Notes under the pieces: generated by a model
Seen by the model: the letters and a program-made list of their open reading frames with translations, nothing else
The model's database searches: none
What the model was told of the DNA's origin: nothing
In this document: positions 25,110 through 35,661 of the stretch, one piece after another
Numbering within the stretch: position 1 is the stretch's first letter
How the letters are laid out: each line of letters begins with the position of its first letter
Made by a program: the position numbers and the translations under genes
Source: Dillenia suffruticosa
Taxonomy: Eukaryota > Streptophyta > Magnoliopsida > Dilleniales > Dilleniaceae
Length of the DNA stretch: 64,000 nt
NCBI GenBank assembly: GCA_033439265.1
Contig: JAVTVX010000031.1
Coordinates: 3,953,501-4,017,500, forward strand
Reading direction: 5' to 3'

Positions 25110-25713
25110 CAGTAGATTGTTTATCATAAGAGATTTAGGCTATCTCTAGATCAAGCTAGACTGGACAAAGTTTATGATGATAAGCCTGCATCTCATAGAG
25201 TTGGCTTCTGTGAAGGTCAGTATGACCCTTCATTCAGGATCATCGAGTCAAATTTCATGGTAATTAAATTCCTTGAATCAAGAATATAAGATTTCTAGGC
25301 CAATGGCTTACAACGAAATGAGGTCTCCCAAGCTCGAGTGCTAATTGGAGAGATTCTGTTGAGGAGTTAGGTGCTGATCACTGCCATTCAGAGGACAGAA
25401 GTTTAGCATCTCCTACTATGATGAGGAATATGACTTCTTGAAATAGATGTAGTGAGTTCAAAATGAGAGTGGGAATACCTCTTGATTGGATGTGAACACC
25501 AATATGGACATTGTAACTGCGATCCAAGGCCTCTAAAACAATGTTGCTACTCTAGGAAAGGACTTGGCAAAAGTTAAAGAATTTGCAATTATCAGACTTT
25601 TTTCAGTTAATGACACTGACTCGGAGCATTTTGCCCAAGGGTGGTCAAAGAGTTTCTTGAATACCGATGATGGTTTGGAAAGTGAATTGAGGAGGACAAA
25701 TTTTGTTGATTGA
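25110..25713 (+). pseudogene. Unidentified broken coding sequence
   Basis: I do not recognise the gene. On the + strand a protein-like sequence runs through at least three frames. One part reads LDQARLDKVYDDKPASHRVG and onward to about 25290, where a TAA interrupts it. Another part is at about 25390-25495. A final open stretch at about 25545-25713 (KEFAIIRLFSVNDTDSEHFA, ending NFVD and TGA) has the look of a true C-terminus. The composition (Asp/Glu, Ser, short hydrophobic spacing) fits a soluble, partly coiled protein. Several stops and frameshifts show it is dead. It lies directly after the tandem array and before the first FAH gene. Confidence 0.5.
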
Positions 25714-26439
25714 AAACCCAAATGAGCAATGACCCTTAGCTATACCCAAAAAAAAAAGAGTGATATGAGACGATATATATGTATATATTACAATATGATG
25801 GTGGTAGAGATTGAAATGGAAATAAGAATGGTGATAGCTTTGAAATGTTGCTGATCAATCCTTTTTAGACAACTTCAGTCTGGAAATAGTTAACACTTCA
25901 CATGGTTGTTTAAATTTCGATGTGCCTTTCCTGATTTTTACAAGAGAACAAAAGCACGTTGAGAAGGAGATTGGAAGAATTGTCAGCTAAGTAAATAGGA
26001 AGGTTGGAAGATTGTTCAAAGCACCATAACTTTGTCTATTCCATACAATCATTTTGGCATTGGATCCTTGTGTTTCATACTTTAGGCTTTGTATCCAATG
26101 ACTGTCGTCATAGAGAAGAGGCAATATGAGAACTACCTTTAGAATACTGATCTAGAAAATTTAAAGGGAAAAAGTACACAGATTTTAGGGAAACGGATGC
26201 CTCTGTGATGAACTTTGATGAGTTTACTGCCTTGTAATCAAACCCCCCCTCCCAGGGGCGGAGAAAGGAATGAAGAAATGCCTATAGTTGACATTGAGTC
26301 AAAAATAAAAAAAAAATAAAGAAAAGAAAAAGAGGGGGAAAAAAACTATTTCCATTTGCATTACCTCTTGCAAGGTCTCTATTGTTTAGGCAATTTACAT
26401 GATTATGAGTTTCTCTTTCTCTGTTCCCTTGTCTCAAAG
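25714..26439. other. Upstream region of the first FAH gene
   Basis: No coding sequence is recognised. It contains a C-run near 26245 and an A-rich stretch at about 26306-26345. A pyrimidine-rich tract ending in CAAAG at 26439 looks like a splice acceptor just before the FAH start codon. That would imply a 5'-leader intron like the one in the second FAH gene. I could not locate a matching donor or promoter with confidence. Confidence 0.4.
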
Positions 26440-26456
26440 GCTAAAAAGGAGCTGAG

Positions 26457-29261
26457 ATGGTGGATAAGGGTTTTACTGTGGATTTAAACAAGCCGCTCGT
26501 CTTCCAGGTAAATATCTACAATATACTTTCTTGAAAACGATTACTTTAGTGATATTCCTGAACCACATGAACTAGCAAGAACTTTCTGTTTTACAAAACT
26601 TTGCATTGCATGATGACAGGATCATGTTCTAGTATCCTGTGCATTCCAGTACTTTTCATGCATGTCATTCTTCATTACTCTCTGGATTATATTTATTTAA
26701 TTTACATTCTCCATTCCAGTAATTTATTTAAACTTTTTTGTATTCCTTTTCACCTTTTCTGTGTTCTTATTCTAATTGTTCACAGGTCGGGCACCTTGGG
26801 GAAGCATATGAGGAGTGGGTTCACATACCTATTGTAAGCAAGGAAGGACCACGATTCTTTGCAAGTGACATTTTGGAGGTATAGATTTGTACTCTCTTTA
26901 AATGAAGCATTTTGGATATTTAGCGCCCAGAATCTGGAAACAGCTTTAGTCAAGATGGAAAACAACTTCCACTACAGAGAAAATCATTATGAACTTTTTC
27001 ACCTTGCTTAATAACGAATTACCAAGAAATTTTCTTTAGTAATGTTACCAAGCCCCAAGGAGTTATGTCTAAGTTGGAAAATCATCACGTGTGGTTTATG
27101 TAGCACTTCTTATATTTGAAGTTATCAGGTGCTTGCTAGAGTAAAATATGGAAATCTAAGCATAAGAGCAAAAAAAGGAAAAGAGGAAAAGAGGAAAAGG
27201 AAACAAGGATGACATGTAGAGGTCTTTTCTTTTCTTAAGATAGAGGACATTATTAGATATGAGTACCAAATCTGAATTAATTTCCGGATATATGTAATAA
27301 TATAAATCCTAGATATCAAATCGGTCATCAAGTTTCATAATCATTCATTTAATAGATGTGGAAAATTATTTTATACCATTGTTTTCTAATATGTATGACT
27401 TTGTAACCAAAGTAATGCAGTTGCGATTGCCTTATCATATTGATTACATGTCCTTGCCATGATTAGGCAAGGGTCAAAACAATTATTTCTATTTGAAGAG
27501 GTAAGAGCCCGTCCAGCATATGTCAAGGGTGGGTCCAGGGCTAATATGTGTTGGATATGCCATACAAATGGCTAGGTTGTATGACGATGCTCATAAGTGA
27601 ACACACTTTGGTTAGATTTGAGTTGGAAAAAATGAACTTATTCTTATTATCATTACCCAAAGACATCTGTGATATCATTTGTACACACATTATCTAAAGA
27701 TTGAATTTCATGCAGAACGGGTTAGTCTCTCTCTATCTTTAACACTCACTGATGCCATCTGCACAAATTGTGGTCTGTGGACAATGACTAGCACACTTTC
27801 AATTTTGCATGGGGGTTGCTGTACTATCTCTGATTTTGACTTTGTACGATGTATATTAAACTAAATAGACAAGTGCAGCGGCAGCAGTTACACAGTGAAT
27901 TGGCATTCTATTGGTGACTTTTGGTTATGTTACGAATCCATAGCAACAGATTTAACAATCCAAATGTTGTTTATTATTTTCTGCTAATGTTGCACCTCAT
28001 TTAACACCTTTCCAATTTGAATCAGTTCTTTACCAAGACTAGGTGGTGGGTGGTTCCACTGGTCTGGCTACCTTTTATATGCTGGCTTGTGTCTGTTTCT
28101 CTCCAACGAGGTCTCCTTCCTCCTCATGCAGCTTTAGCACTGGCTGGTGGTGTCCTAATGTGGACGCTGCTAGAGTACACTTTGCATCGCTTCCTTTTCC
28201 ACATGAAAACAAGAAGTTACTGGTCTGCTCCCTCTCTCTCTTGTCTCTCTCCCCCCCCCCTTTCTATATCTTCATTTCTGCTTGCTTGTACTAGAGGGGT
28301 AGAAATTTACTTCATATATAAGTTTATATGATTGTTGACTGCAATCATTTTTCCAGGGGAAATACCTTACATTATCTTCTTCATGGCTGCCATCACAAAC
28401 ATCCTATGGATAAGCTGCGGCTTGTTTTTCCTCCTGTTGCAGCAGCTATTCTAAGTATTCCGGTACAATATCTCCTACTCTCTCGATTTCCTTAGTATTA
28501 ACTTCAAAACATCGTAGGATCTTTATACATTTTGCATTTTTTTATGCACCTTTTGTTTTCAAAGGATATTAGGTTGATATGAAACTTGAAGAATGCTTTT
28601 CTGACTATTAATTTTAGTCTGTTGACATAAACCATATTTATCCAAGATGGTCTGAAAGGAAAAGGCACTTTTTGAACCTACTCCTTGTGGCTCTGTGGAT
28701 GTGTCTGATTTACAGAACCATTATGTCTTATGAATCTAACTGGCATAAAATTTTGCACCAATGTCTCCCTTGGAAACACAAAATTTGGAGTACCAGTCTT
28801 GGTTAGCATTTGTGCTTATCGGTTTTCTTCTCACTTCTAATTTGTTATACCACATTGCTGCTAGGTGTGGACAACATTTAGGCTCTTGTCGACACCATGT
28901 GTTGCTCCTGCTCTTTTTGGAGGCGCCTTGTTGGGCTATGTCATGTATGATTGCACTCATTACTACCTGCACCATGGGAAGCCCTCCAATGGAGCCACTC
29001 AAAATTTGAAGGTAAAAATTATTGTAAAAGTGATAAATCAGATTCATTGATCTTTTAGTCCCATATCGTCTTTTTTTCTTTTTTCTTTTTCTTTTTCTTT
29101 TTTGCATTTCCATGAGCCTAATTGATGTTGGGCACTAACAGAGATACCACTTGAATCATCACTTCAAAGTTCAGAGCAAGGGATATGGGATAACCTCTCC
29201 ACTGTGGGACAAGGTTTTCAAAACATATCCTGAACCAAAAGCCGCTGAGAGAAGCAGATGA
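26457..29261 (+). CDS. Fatty acid 2-hydroxylase, copy 1
   Basis: This enzyme would add a hydroxyl at C-2 of very-long-chain acyl groups of ceramides in the ER membrane, using a di-iron centre and electrons from cytochrome b5. Coding exons: 26457-26507, 26786-26878, 28026-28222, 28357-28462, 28865-29011, 29142-29261. They sum to 714 bp, 237 residues; all introns are GT-AG. The N-terminus reads MVDKGFTVDLNKPLVFQ. Histidine motifs are H102RFLFH107, H119YLLHGCHHKH129, H181YYLHH186 and H201LNHH205. Hydrophobic segments lie at about 56-74, 79-97 and 160-177. Like other plant FAHs it has no fused cytochrome b5 domain. Differences from copy 2 include Ile46-Leu47 where copy 2 has Phe-Trp, and Lys133 after PMD where copy 2 has Gly. 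All catalytic histidines are kept, so it is probably functional. A poly(A) signal AATAAA is at 29519-29524. Confidence 0.95.
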
Positions 29262-29518
29262 GAATGCTGCACTGCGCTTGTAGAGAATGCAATTGATATG
29301 CGATGGTACTCAAGTATTGTATCATGAAAACTTGTGACCTTGTGGTAATAGCTCCATGTATAAGATTGAGAGCTTAGGCTAAGGGTCAGTCGTGGTGCCA
29401 GCATCAACATCAACAAAAAGTCATTTTATCAATGTTGTATGTTTCATTACTTTTTTTTATCACTCTGTATAATACCCTCCCTCCCTCCCTCCCTCTTTTT
29501 CTTCTCGTAGCCAGCTCT

Positions 29519-29524
29519 AATAAA
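29519..29524 (+). terminator. Possible polyadenylation signal of FAH copy 1
   Basis: AATAAA lies 258 bases after the stop codon, in AT-rich sequence just after a (CCCT)n-like run at about 29475-29495. Plant poly(A) signals are loose, so this is only a plausible site. Confidence 0.4.
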
Positions 29525-29529
29525 ATATA

Positions 29530-32500
29530 TATACATTTCAAACTTCAACATTGTATTATAGAAATTAAGTTTTGAAGTATTTGAAGAGAGCGTTGTAGTA
29601 TCGATACGCTTGAGATCCCTGGGCACAGCCTGACCAGCTATGGCAACCAAAATTTCTAGTACAGCCTATGGGAATAGGTGAGGCATCGACCTCCTATCAG
29701 ACAAGGGGATTAAATAAAGGTGAACATAAGAAATTGTATACAAAATAAGAAATATGTTAACAAAAGTATTAAGAAAATTAATTCTGATAGGCTTAGTTAA
29801 CTAAGAAAGATCAACAACCAGATGAAGATTTCATGTTGATCTTTTATTTATTTTTTATTTTTTATTTTTTCCTTTTTTGTCAAGCCCAGTATGTAATTTT
29901 GTTGGCCGTTGTGGGTATAATTGTAGTTGCAATTTTATACTCTGGGATGGGAATGGTACTAGTGTGGGGGCAATATGAGACATGCCCCCTACCACATAGG
30001 ACTACTGAGTCTCCTTTTTGAGAGACTACTCCAATTGAATATGATACATACATATATGTATGTGCGTGTGTATGTATGTAGGTATAATATATTAGGTTTT
30101 GAACGATGCATTTGAAATTTAAATTTGAGATCTGTAAAAATTTTATAATTTAAAATTAATGTATATCATAAATTAGTTACAAATATGAATCAAATTGAGT
30201 GCACGACAAATATTAGAAAAATTTATATAGGAAATTCGAATTCAGAAATCAAAAATATTTTTAATAATGGAACCGTACCTAAAAATTGACAATGAAATGT
30301 ACAAAATGTAGAATCCAATGTTGTACCTAGAATTGGAGACCAGATCGAAAATTTTGAAATCACAATGCGGGAAATTTCGTGACAGTATAGGGTTTGCGGA
30401 TGCAGCCAATGTAATGTTTGAAAAATATTGTAAACAAGGCAGTGAATCGTCGCCAACGCATCGCCCGCAGCTTCGAGCCATTGACTAATCCTCCCGCCCG
30501 CACAAACTTGCTGCTGCCGGACGTATCTGTGGGTCTGACTCCTTTATGCTCTTCAAATAAACATCTCCGAGTCTCGTTTACCAATGAGCATTGCCCCATT
30601 TCCTTAGGTTGACTCATTCCCCCCGGTCTCATGACATAAAACTTTGGGGAGAAGGCAAGCTCCGGTATCCGATGCGATTCAAAGTTATGATTATTATTTT
30701 TTATATGGATAGATATTTAAAATTATATTTCGATCAATTCAATTATTATCAAATTTAATTTATAAAAAATCTTTTCAACATAATTTTTTGATTTTTAAGT
30801 TATGATTTTAGAGTATTATCCGATAATTAGTTAAATTAAAAATAATATCCTATTGATAAAATAGTTATTTTTCTGATTTAGAAAAATTTTGTGTGATCAT
30901 GATAAACCGGTTATTGAAATAAAAGATTTCAAAATTTATATTTAAAATAAATTTGAAACCAAAACCAACTGACCAAAATTTCAATTTAAAGAAATGAATT
31001 GATAGGGAAAAGAACCAAAACCAAAACCAAAACTAGGATTATGGCTGCTCTTTTGGTTTCAAAATTGGATAGTTCCCGTTTATTTCAAGTTATATACAAG
31101 GATGGTTCCATTTTCGATTTGGTTTGTGTTCGGTTTTATTGATTCTGGTTTTTGCTTAATTTTTTATGATATTTGCATCATATTTTATGATTCTTATTGG
31201 TTTTTATGGTTTTTCAAGTTTTGGTTTCTGATTTTAATTTTAATTTTAATTTTTTTTTTAAAATTCCAATTTTGGTTTCGAAAACCAAGGAGGGAACAAA
31301 ACCAGTAGTATGGAAGTTTTGGTTTTCGATTGATATTTTGAATATATGACAAATTTTGGGAAAAAATTTATTCCTAAAACATATTATTTTTGAGAATATT
31401 TTTCGAGGGAGAATATTTTGTAGAGTAACAAAAAAATGTGCTCTTCTACATTTGGGCAAATGGAAAATTCAATATTGCTCTTAAAATGCAGCTATAAAAA
31501 TGATATATATGATAACGTTTTTGTTAACCTGAGATCCTTGGATTTTTTTATTTTAATACAGAGAAAACAAAATTTTAATAATTAATTGGTATTCGAAACT
31601 ATATTTTAATCGATTCGATTTGAATATTGTCATATCTAATTTAGAGTGAATTATAATTTTTTTTTATTTTTAAATTTTAAATTTAATATTTATTATAAAA
31701 TCTAATATCAGTTTCATTACTCACTAAACCGACTATTCATCGGCTCTCACATCCGTCTTTAGAAGATGATACACATCACTGGGAGGAGAGCGGTGGTTAT
31801 GAACCCAGAGGGAGCCCATGATCTAATTTCTCAATAGGATCGGTGTAGAAATTTTCTCTCTTAGGCACATGTTAGAACGTTACGGACCGAGAGCTTCTGG
31901 ATTAATATCATTTATGTTAGATTGTTGTTGCGGTAACCTTTCTTTTTCACAATCCGACTCCATTGATGAAATTAATGTTCCTAAAGGCAAAATCAACAGA
32001 CAAAGATTTGTAGCTGAAATTGACCATATATCAGTAATTTTGGAGGGGGGGTCTTTTATTTACAGTTTCTTATAGTTAGATCTTTGAATTTAAATTTCTT
32101 CCTACATTGGTTTTCAATTTGGGTATTATTAGGCCTTTTCAAATTCTCTCTGTCTTTATTAATTTGTACCTTACTTGCTGTTTGTATCTATTTCTCTCAG
32201 TTGGGTTACAATTCATTTTTCCATTTATTTTTTCCCTTCCATATACACCATCTTTGAACAAATTACACAAGTTTGAAGGCGTTGGATCCAATTGTGGGGG
32301 CGTTTGATTGAAGTCATCGTACCCACAAAATGCCAGACAAGGTCTAACTGATCTATGCCTTATCATGCCAAGGTTGCTGATTCTCTTAATTGTTTTATTT
32401 TTTTATTTTATTGTTTCTGGGTTGTGATCATTTAGGACTTTAGATCTCATTGCATATTGGGATTTTGAGGGAGAATACATACATACATACATACATACAT

Positions 32501-33400
32501 ACATACATACATACATGCATACATACATATATATGCATATTAGAAGAAAAAAGAGTTAATTTGTTTTGGGAAGCTGTGAATTGCATAATTTTGTAAGTAG
32601 CTTTGTTTTGGCAAAAAAAGAGTTGGGAAAATGCCAGATGGAGGAGTTGCTTTCTAATAAAACCTTAGTTTCATCTATTATAATTTTTTGAATTAAAAAA
32701 TATAAAAAAAATAATGTATTGTTATCTGTCCTTTTTGATAACATATGTATTGATAAACATTTTGAAACAAAAGCTTAATTGATAAAAAATATAATTATTA
32801 AAGATTGATCGCACGTCGAGTCAAATCTCTATTTATATATTTTATGGAGTAATTCATAAATTAAACTATTTGTAAAGTCAATTTATATAAAATTATATAT
32901 CAATAACGAATCGATTTTTAATCTTTATTGATGATAAAAAAAGACACGAGAGAAAAAGAGGAAGGGAGATTGTTTTATAAGAAGAGAAAAAGATTTAACA
33001 TAGGGAGAAAATAACTTTTTTTTTCATTTTAATGAAAAGTGAAAAAATTAGTAATCAAAACAAACTACTAACTGAGATTAATTTTTATTAGCGAAATTTA
33101 GCCAAACTTTTGAGTGCCAAACAGCCTTTCGTCGAGAATGTTGGCATGGTCGCCAATCCAAACCTTTGGGCGTTGACCGTGACTGACAGTAAGGCACCAA
33201 AGGTAAGTGGGACCCACCATGAATTATCTAACAATCGGACTGTCATATCACATCATGCTGCTGGCTTAAGTAGGATCGCACGCAGAAGATAATTTCCCAC
33301 ACACGTTGCTAAGCTGTACCGAAAAGTGCCAGACTGGAAACGGTTACGATCTAACGTGAGGTTCTGCTGGCTACTGATGAGTTAAATCGGACGGTCCGGA
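29530..33400. other. Spacer between the two FAH genes
   Basis: About 3.9 kb without a recognised gene. Visible items: GTATGT-type repeats near 30050-30080; a relatively GC-rich island at about 30440-30640 with frames open on both strands but no known motif; a stretch at 30990-31320 rich in CCAAAACC/GGTTTTGG words on both strands, possibly a decayed inverted-repeat element; an unplaced 68-codon frame at 31869-32075; a (CATA)n microsatellite at about 32476-32530. The 3' end (from about 33100) is likely promoter of FAH copy 2. Confidence 0.45.
32476..32530. repeat. (CATA)n microsatellite
   Basis: About thirteen tandem CATA units, with one CATG interruption near the end, followed by ATATATATGCATAT. 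It is a simple repeat and a candidate length polymorphism. Confidence 0.92.
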
Positions 33401-33413
33401 TTTCTCCTCACCC

Positions 33414-33420
33414 TTATATT
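33414..33420 (+). promoter_or_regulatory. TATA-like core promoter of FAH copy 2
   Basis: TTATATT lies about 12-40 bases before a pyrimidine patch (CTCTCTCTCTCTCCCTCTC, about 33431-33450) of the kind that marks plant transcription starts. A W-box-like TTGACC stands about 240 bases upstream. The position fits the leader exon that ends at 33569. Confidence 0.55.
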
Positions 33421-33444
33421 CACGAGATTCCTCTCTCTCTCTCC

Positions 33445-33569
33445 CTCTCAACTCTCTTCTCTAGACTAACGCGAGCCAGTCGTTCTTCTGTTTTTATAGA
33501 GTAGAGAATTACTTGTTAGGGTTTTTGAAACTCTAACGTCATTCTGAGATCTGCCCGGCATTGTTACAG
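33445..33569 (+). other. 5' leader exon of FAH copy 2 (predicted)
   Basis: This non-coding first exon is inferred from the TATA-like site, the pyrimidine patch and a donor at TTACAG/GTTCGT after 33569. It joins to AG/GTAAATAACAAGG at 35642, twenty bases before the ATG at 35662. The exact start is uncertain. Confidence 0.5.
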
Positions 33570-34417
33570 GTTCGTTGTTTCATTCAAATGCATCTCAATC
33601 TCTCTCTCTCTCCCAATCAGTAGATCTGCTGTTTTTGCTTCTACCTTGATTACTCACTGTTTTTTGTGAAATTTAGGGTTTAGATTTCGGTAGCTTTTTT
33701 TACTGTCAAGCACATTGTGTGAATTCAGCGGTAATGTGAAAAATTATATGTTCTTAACGGCTGAGAGAGAGAGAGAGAGAGGCGGAAAAAAGTGAACCAT
33801 TATTACACAATTGAGAATCTAGGGTTTCTCTGATTAAGGATTTTCTGTCATTTCAGAGCTTGCAAAGATTTTATTTTCTTTTTTATAATTGAGTTTGATT
33901 TTTGGATATCAAATCAATGAGAAATGGGAGCTATAAGGTGTTAATTTTTTATGATGAAAATGAAGTATAAGTTGAATGATGGTTGTTGATTGATTTTTAT
34001 TTTTTAAAGTATTTTGTGATGTTTTGCTTGTGGTGGGGCCAGAAATGAAAAATGTTTTAAGTTAAATGCGAGGGTATTACATAAATTCAGTGCAGCAATA
34101 CACTTTGCTATTTTGTGGAAGTTAAATTCTGTCCAATTTTCGTCAATCGATGCTCTCTACTGCATTCTGCAACAAGTTATTGGAAATCAATTAAGCTGAT
34201 GGGTCGGTTGTCCATGAATTGATTAAGCTGATGACGTGAACATTATTAAATTTTTATGCTGAAACTTCTAGGAGATGGAGGTTCAAGCTGAAATTCTTCT
34301 GATTTGAAGAAATGAAAAAAAAAAAAAAAGAAAAAGGATTATTCTAGCGGGGTTTTCGTTGTCAACTTTGATACGAGTTTTGTTTGAATGATTGGGGTTT
34401 TGCCTTTGTTTTTCCCC

Positions 34418-34451
<34 letters not shown>

Positions 34452-35641
34452 CTTGAAATGGTGTACTGTTTCTGATTTTGAGCCTGACGCTTTATTCTTG
34501 ATAACTGAGAGCCTTGTAGCAGAGCAGAAACAATTACATGACACACTGCTGGATGGTGGAAAGGCAATTTGCAAAAAGGAAAAAATAAACAAAAGAAGAA
34601 AAAAAGTATCCCTTAATAGAAAATTATGAGTTAGATTAAAAAAAAGACTTTGTGATCTTTGAGTCATCTGTAAAAGCATATGCAATGAGATATACAAGCT
34701 ATGTTTTGATTAAGATTTTGAGCAGCTTCTGGAACTGTAACTGTGAATAAAGATTTGTAGGCTACCTTTCGTGCTATTAATCTTGAATATCAATCGGTGG
34801 ATCTACTAAGGTTGTTCCCATTTTGCTTCATAGCATGAGAGCATGATACATGTTGTACTTCAATATTTAGCTGAATGGAATCAAAGCAGATGTGAAATGT
34901 TTAAAGCAACTTACCTGGAAAATGCATTAAACATGGTTGGATGTGAGTTCTAGCTTTTCTTATTGATAACCCTTCAAATCCTGTTTCCTTTAGGCAGTTA
35001 TCTTGTACTTGCATTACCCTTGTTTGGTTTGCAAATTGCACATACTATAAGGAAAAGTTATTTAACTTTCAACGCCCTGAAGAAGGAAGAAAAATTCAGT
35101 CAAATAATTTGTTTCCACGGTTGATGGATGGTTTAATGTGGTCACTCATGAGAAAGTTGTAGAAAGTGATTTTTGCAATGGTGATTGCCACAATTTTAAG
35201 CACTGGTAGAGAACAAGAACAGAGTTAATTTGGGCCTCTGGATACCAGCAGATGTTTAAATACCTCAACGTTTGCAGAGAATTTTATCTCAATTGTCATT
35301 ATAGTTAATGAAAGGACCTCCGACACAGAAAACTACATGATCTGAAAAAACTTTAACTTGCAACATTTTTAAGATCAAAGTGTGACCTTTGCAGGAACTT
35401 TGGTGCATATGGATACCATTCTCTATACTCAGTAGCCACTATCCTGTTCTTCAGTTTCCATTGTTTATACCGAGTTGGATTCTCTGTCTTCCTTTCTCTC
35501 TCTCTCTCTAATGCTAACCCTTGAGCTAGATATTTTATACTCAGTAGCCATTATCCTGTCCTTCAGTCCATTGTTTCTACCAATTTGGATTCTCTCTCTC
35601 TCTCTCTCTCTCACCCTCGAGCTGTTTGCATGTGCCTACAG
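33570..35641 (+). other. Predicted 2.1-kb intron in the FAH copy 2 leader
   Basis: The intron runs from GT at 33570 to CTACAG at 35641, with a CT-rich tract before the acceptor. It contains (GA)n runs at about 33764-33781 and 34420-34450, (CT)n runs near 35495 and 35593, and no coding similarity. A 28-base near-duplicate (ACTCAGTAGCCA..ATCCTGT.CTTCAGT) occurs at about 35428 and 35540. Long leader introns often raise expression in plants; that role here is inferred. Confidence 0.5.
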
Positions 35642-35661
35642 GTAAATAACAAGGTGCCAAG

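Noticed and set aside
29833..30021. Hydrophobic 62-codon frame
   Set aside because: It starts in a T-rich tract and shows no conserved motif or promoter; likely chance.
30360..30632. 90-codon minus-strand frame in a GC-richer island
   Set aside because: Frames are open on both strands, as expected for such composition, and no motif or splice context was found.
31869..32075. A 68-codon + strand frame in the FAH spacer
   Set aside because: No recognisable family, no flanking exons, and a length expected by chance; noted only in the spacer entry.
33110..33292. 60-codon + strand frame upstream of FAH copy 2
   Set aside because: It lies in the presumed promoter, has no known motif, and is better explained as regulatory DNA.
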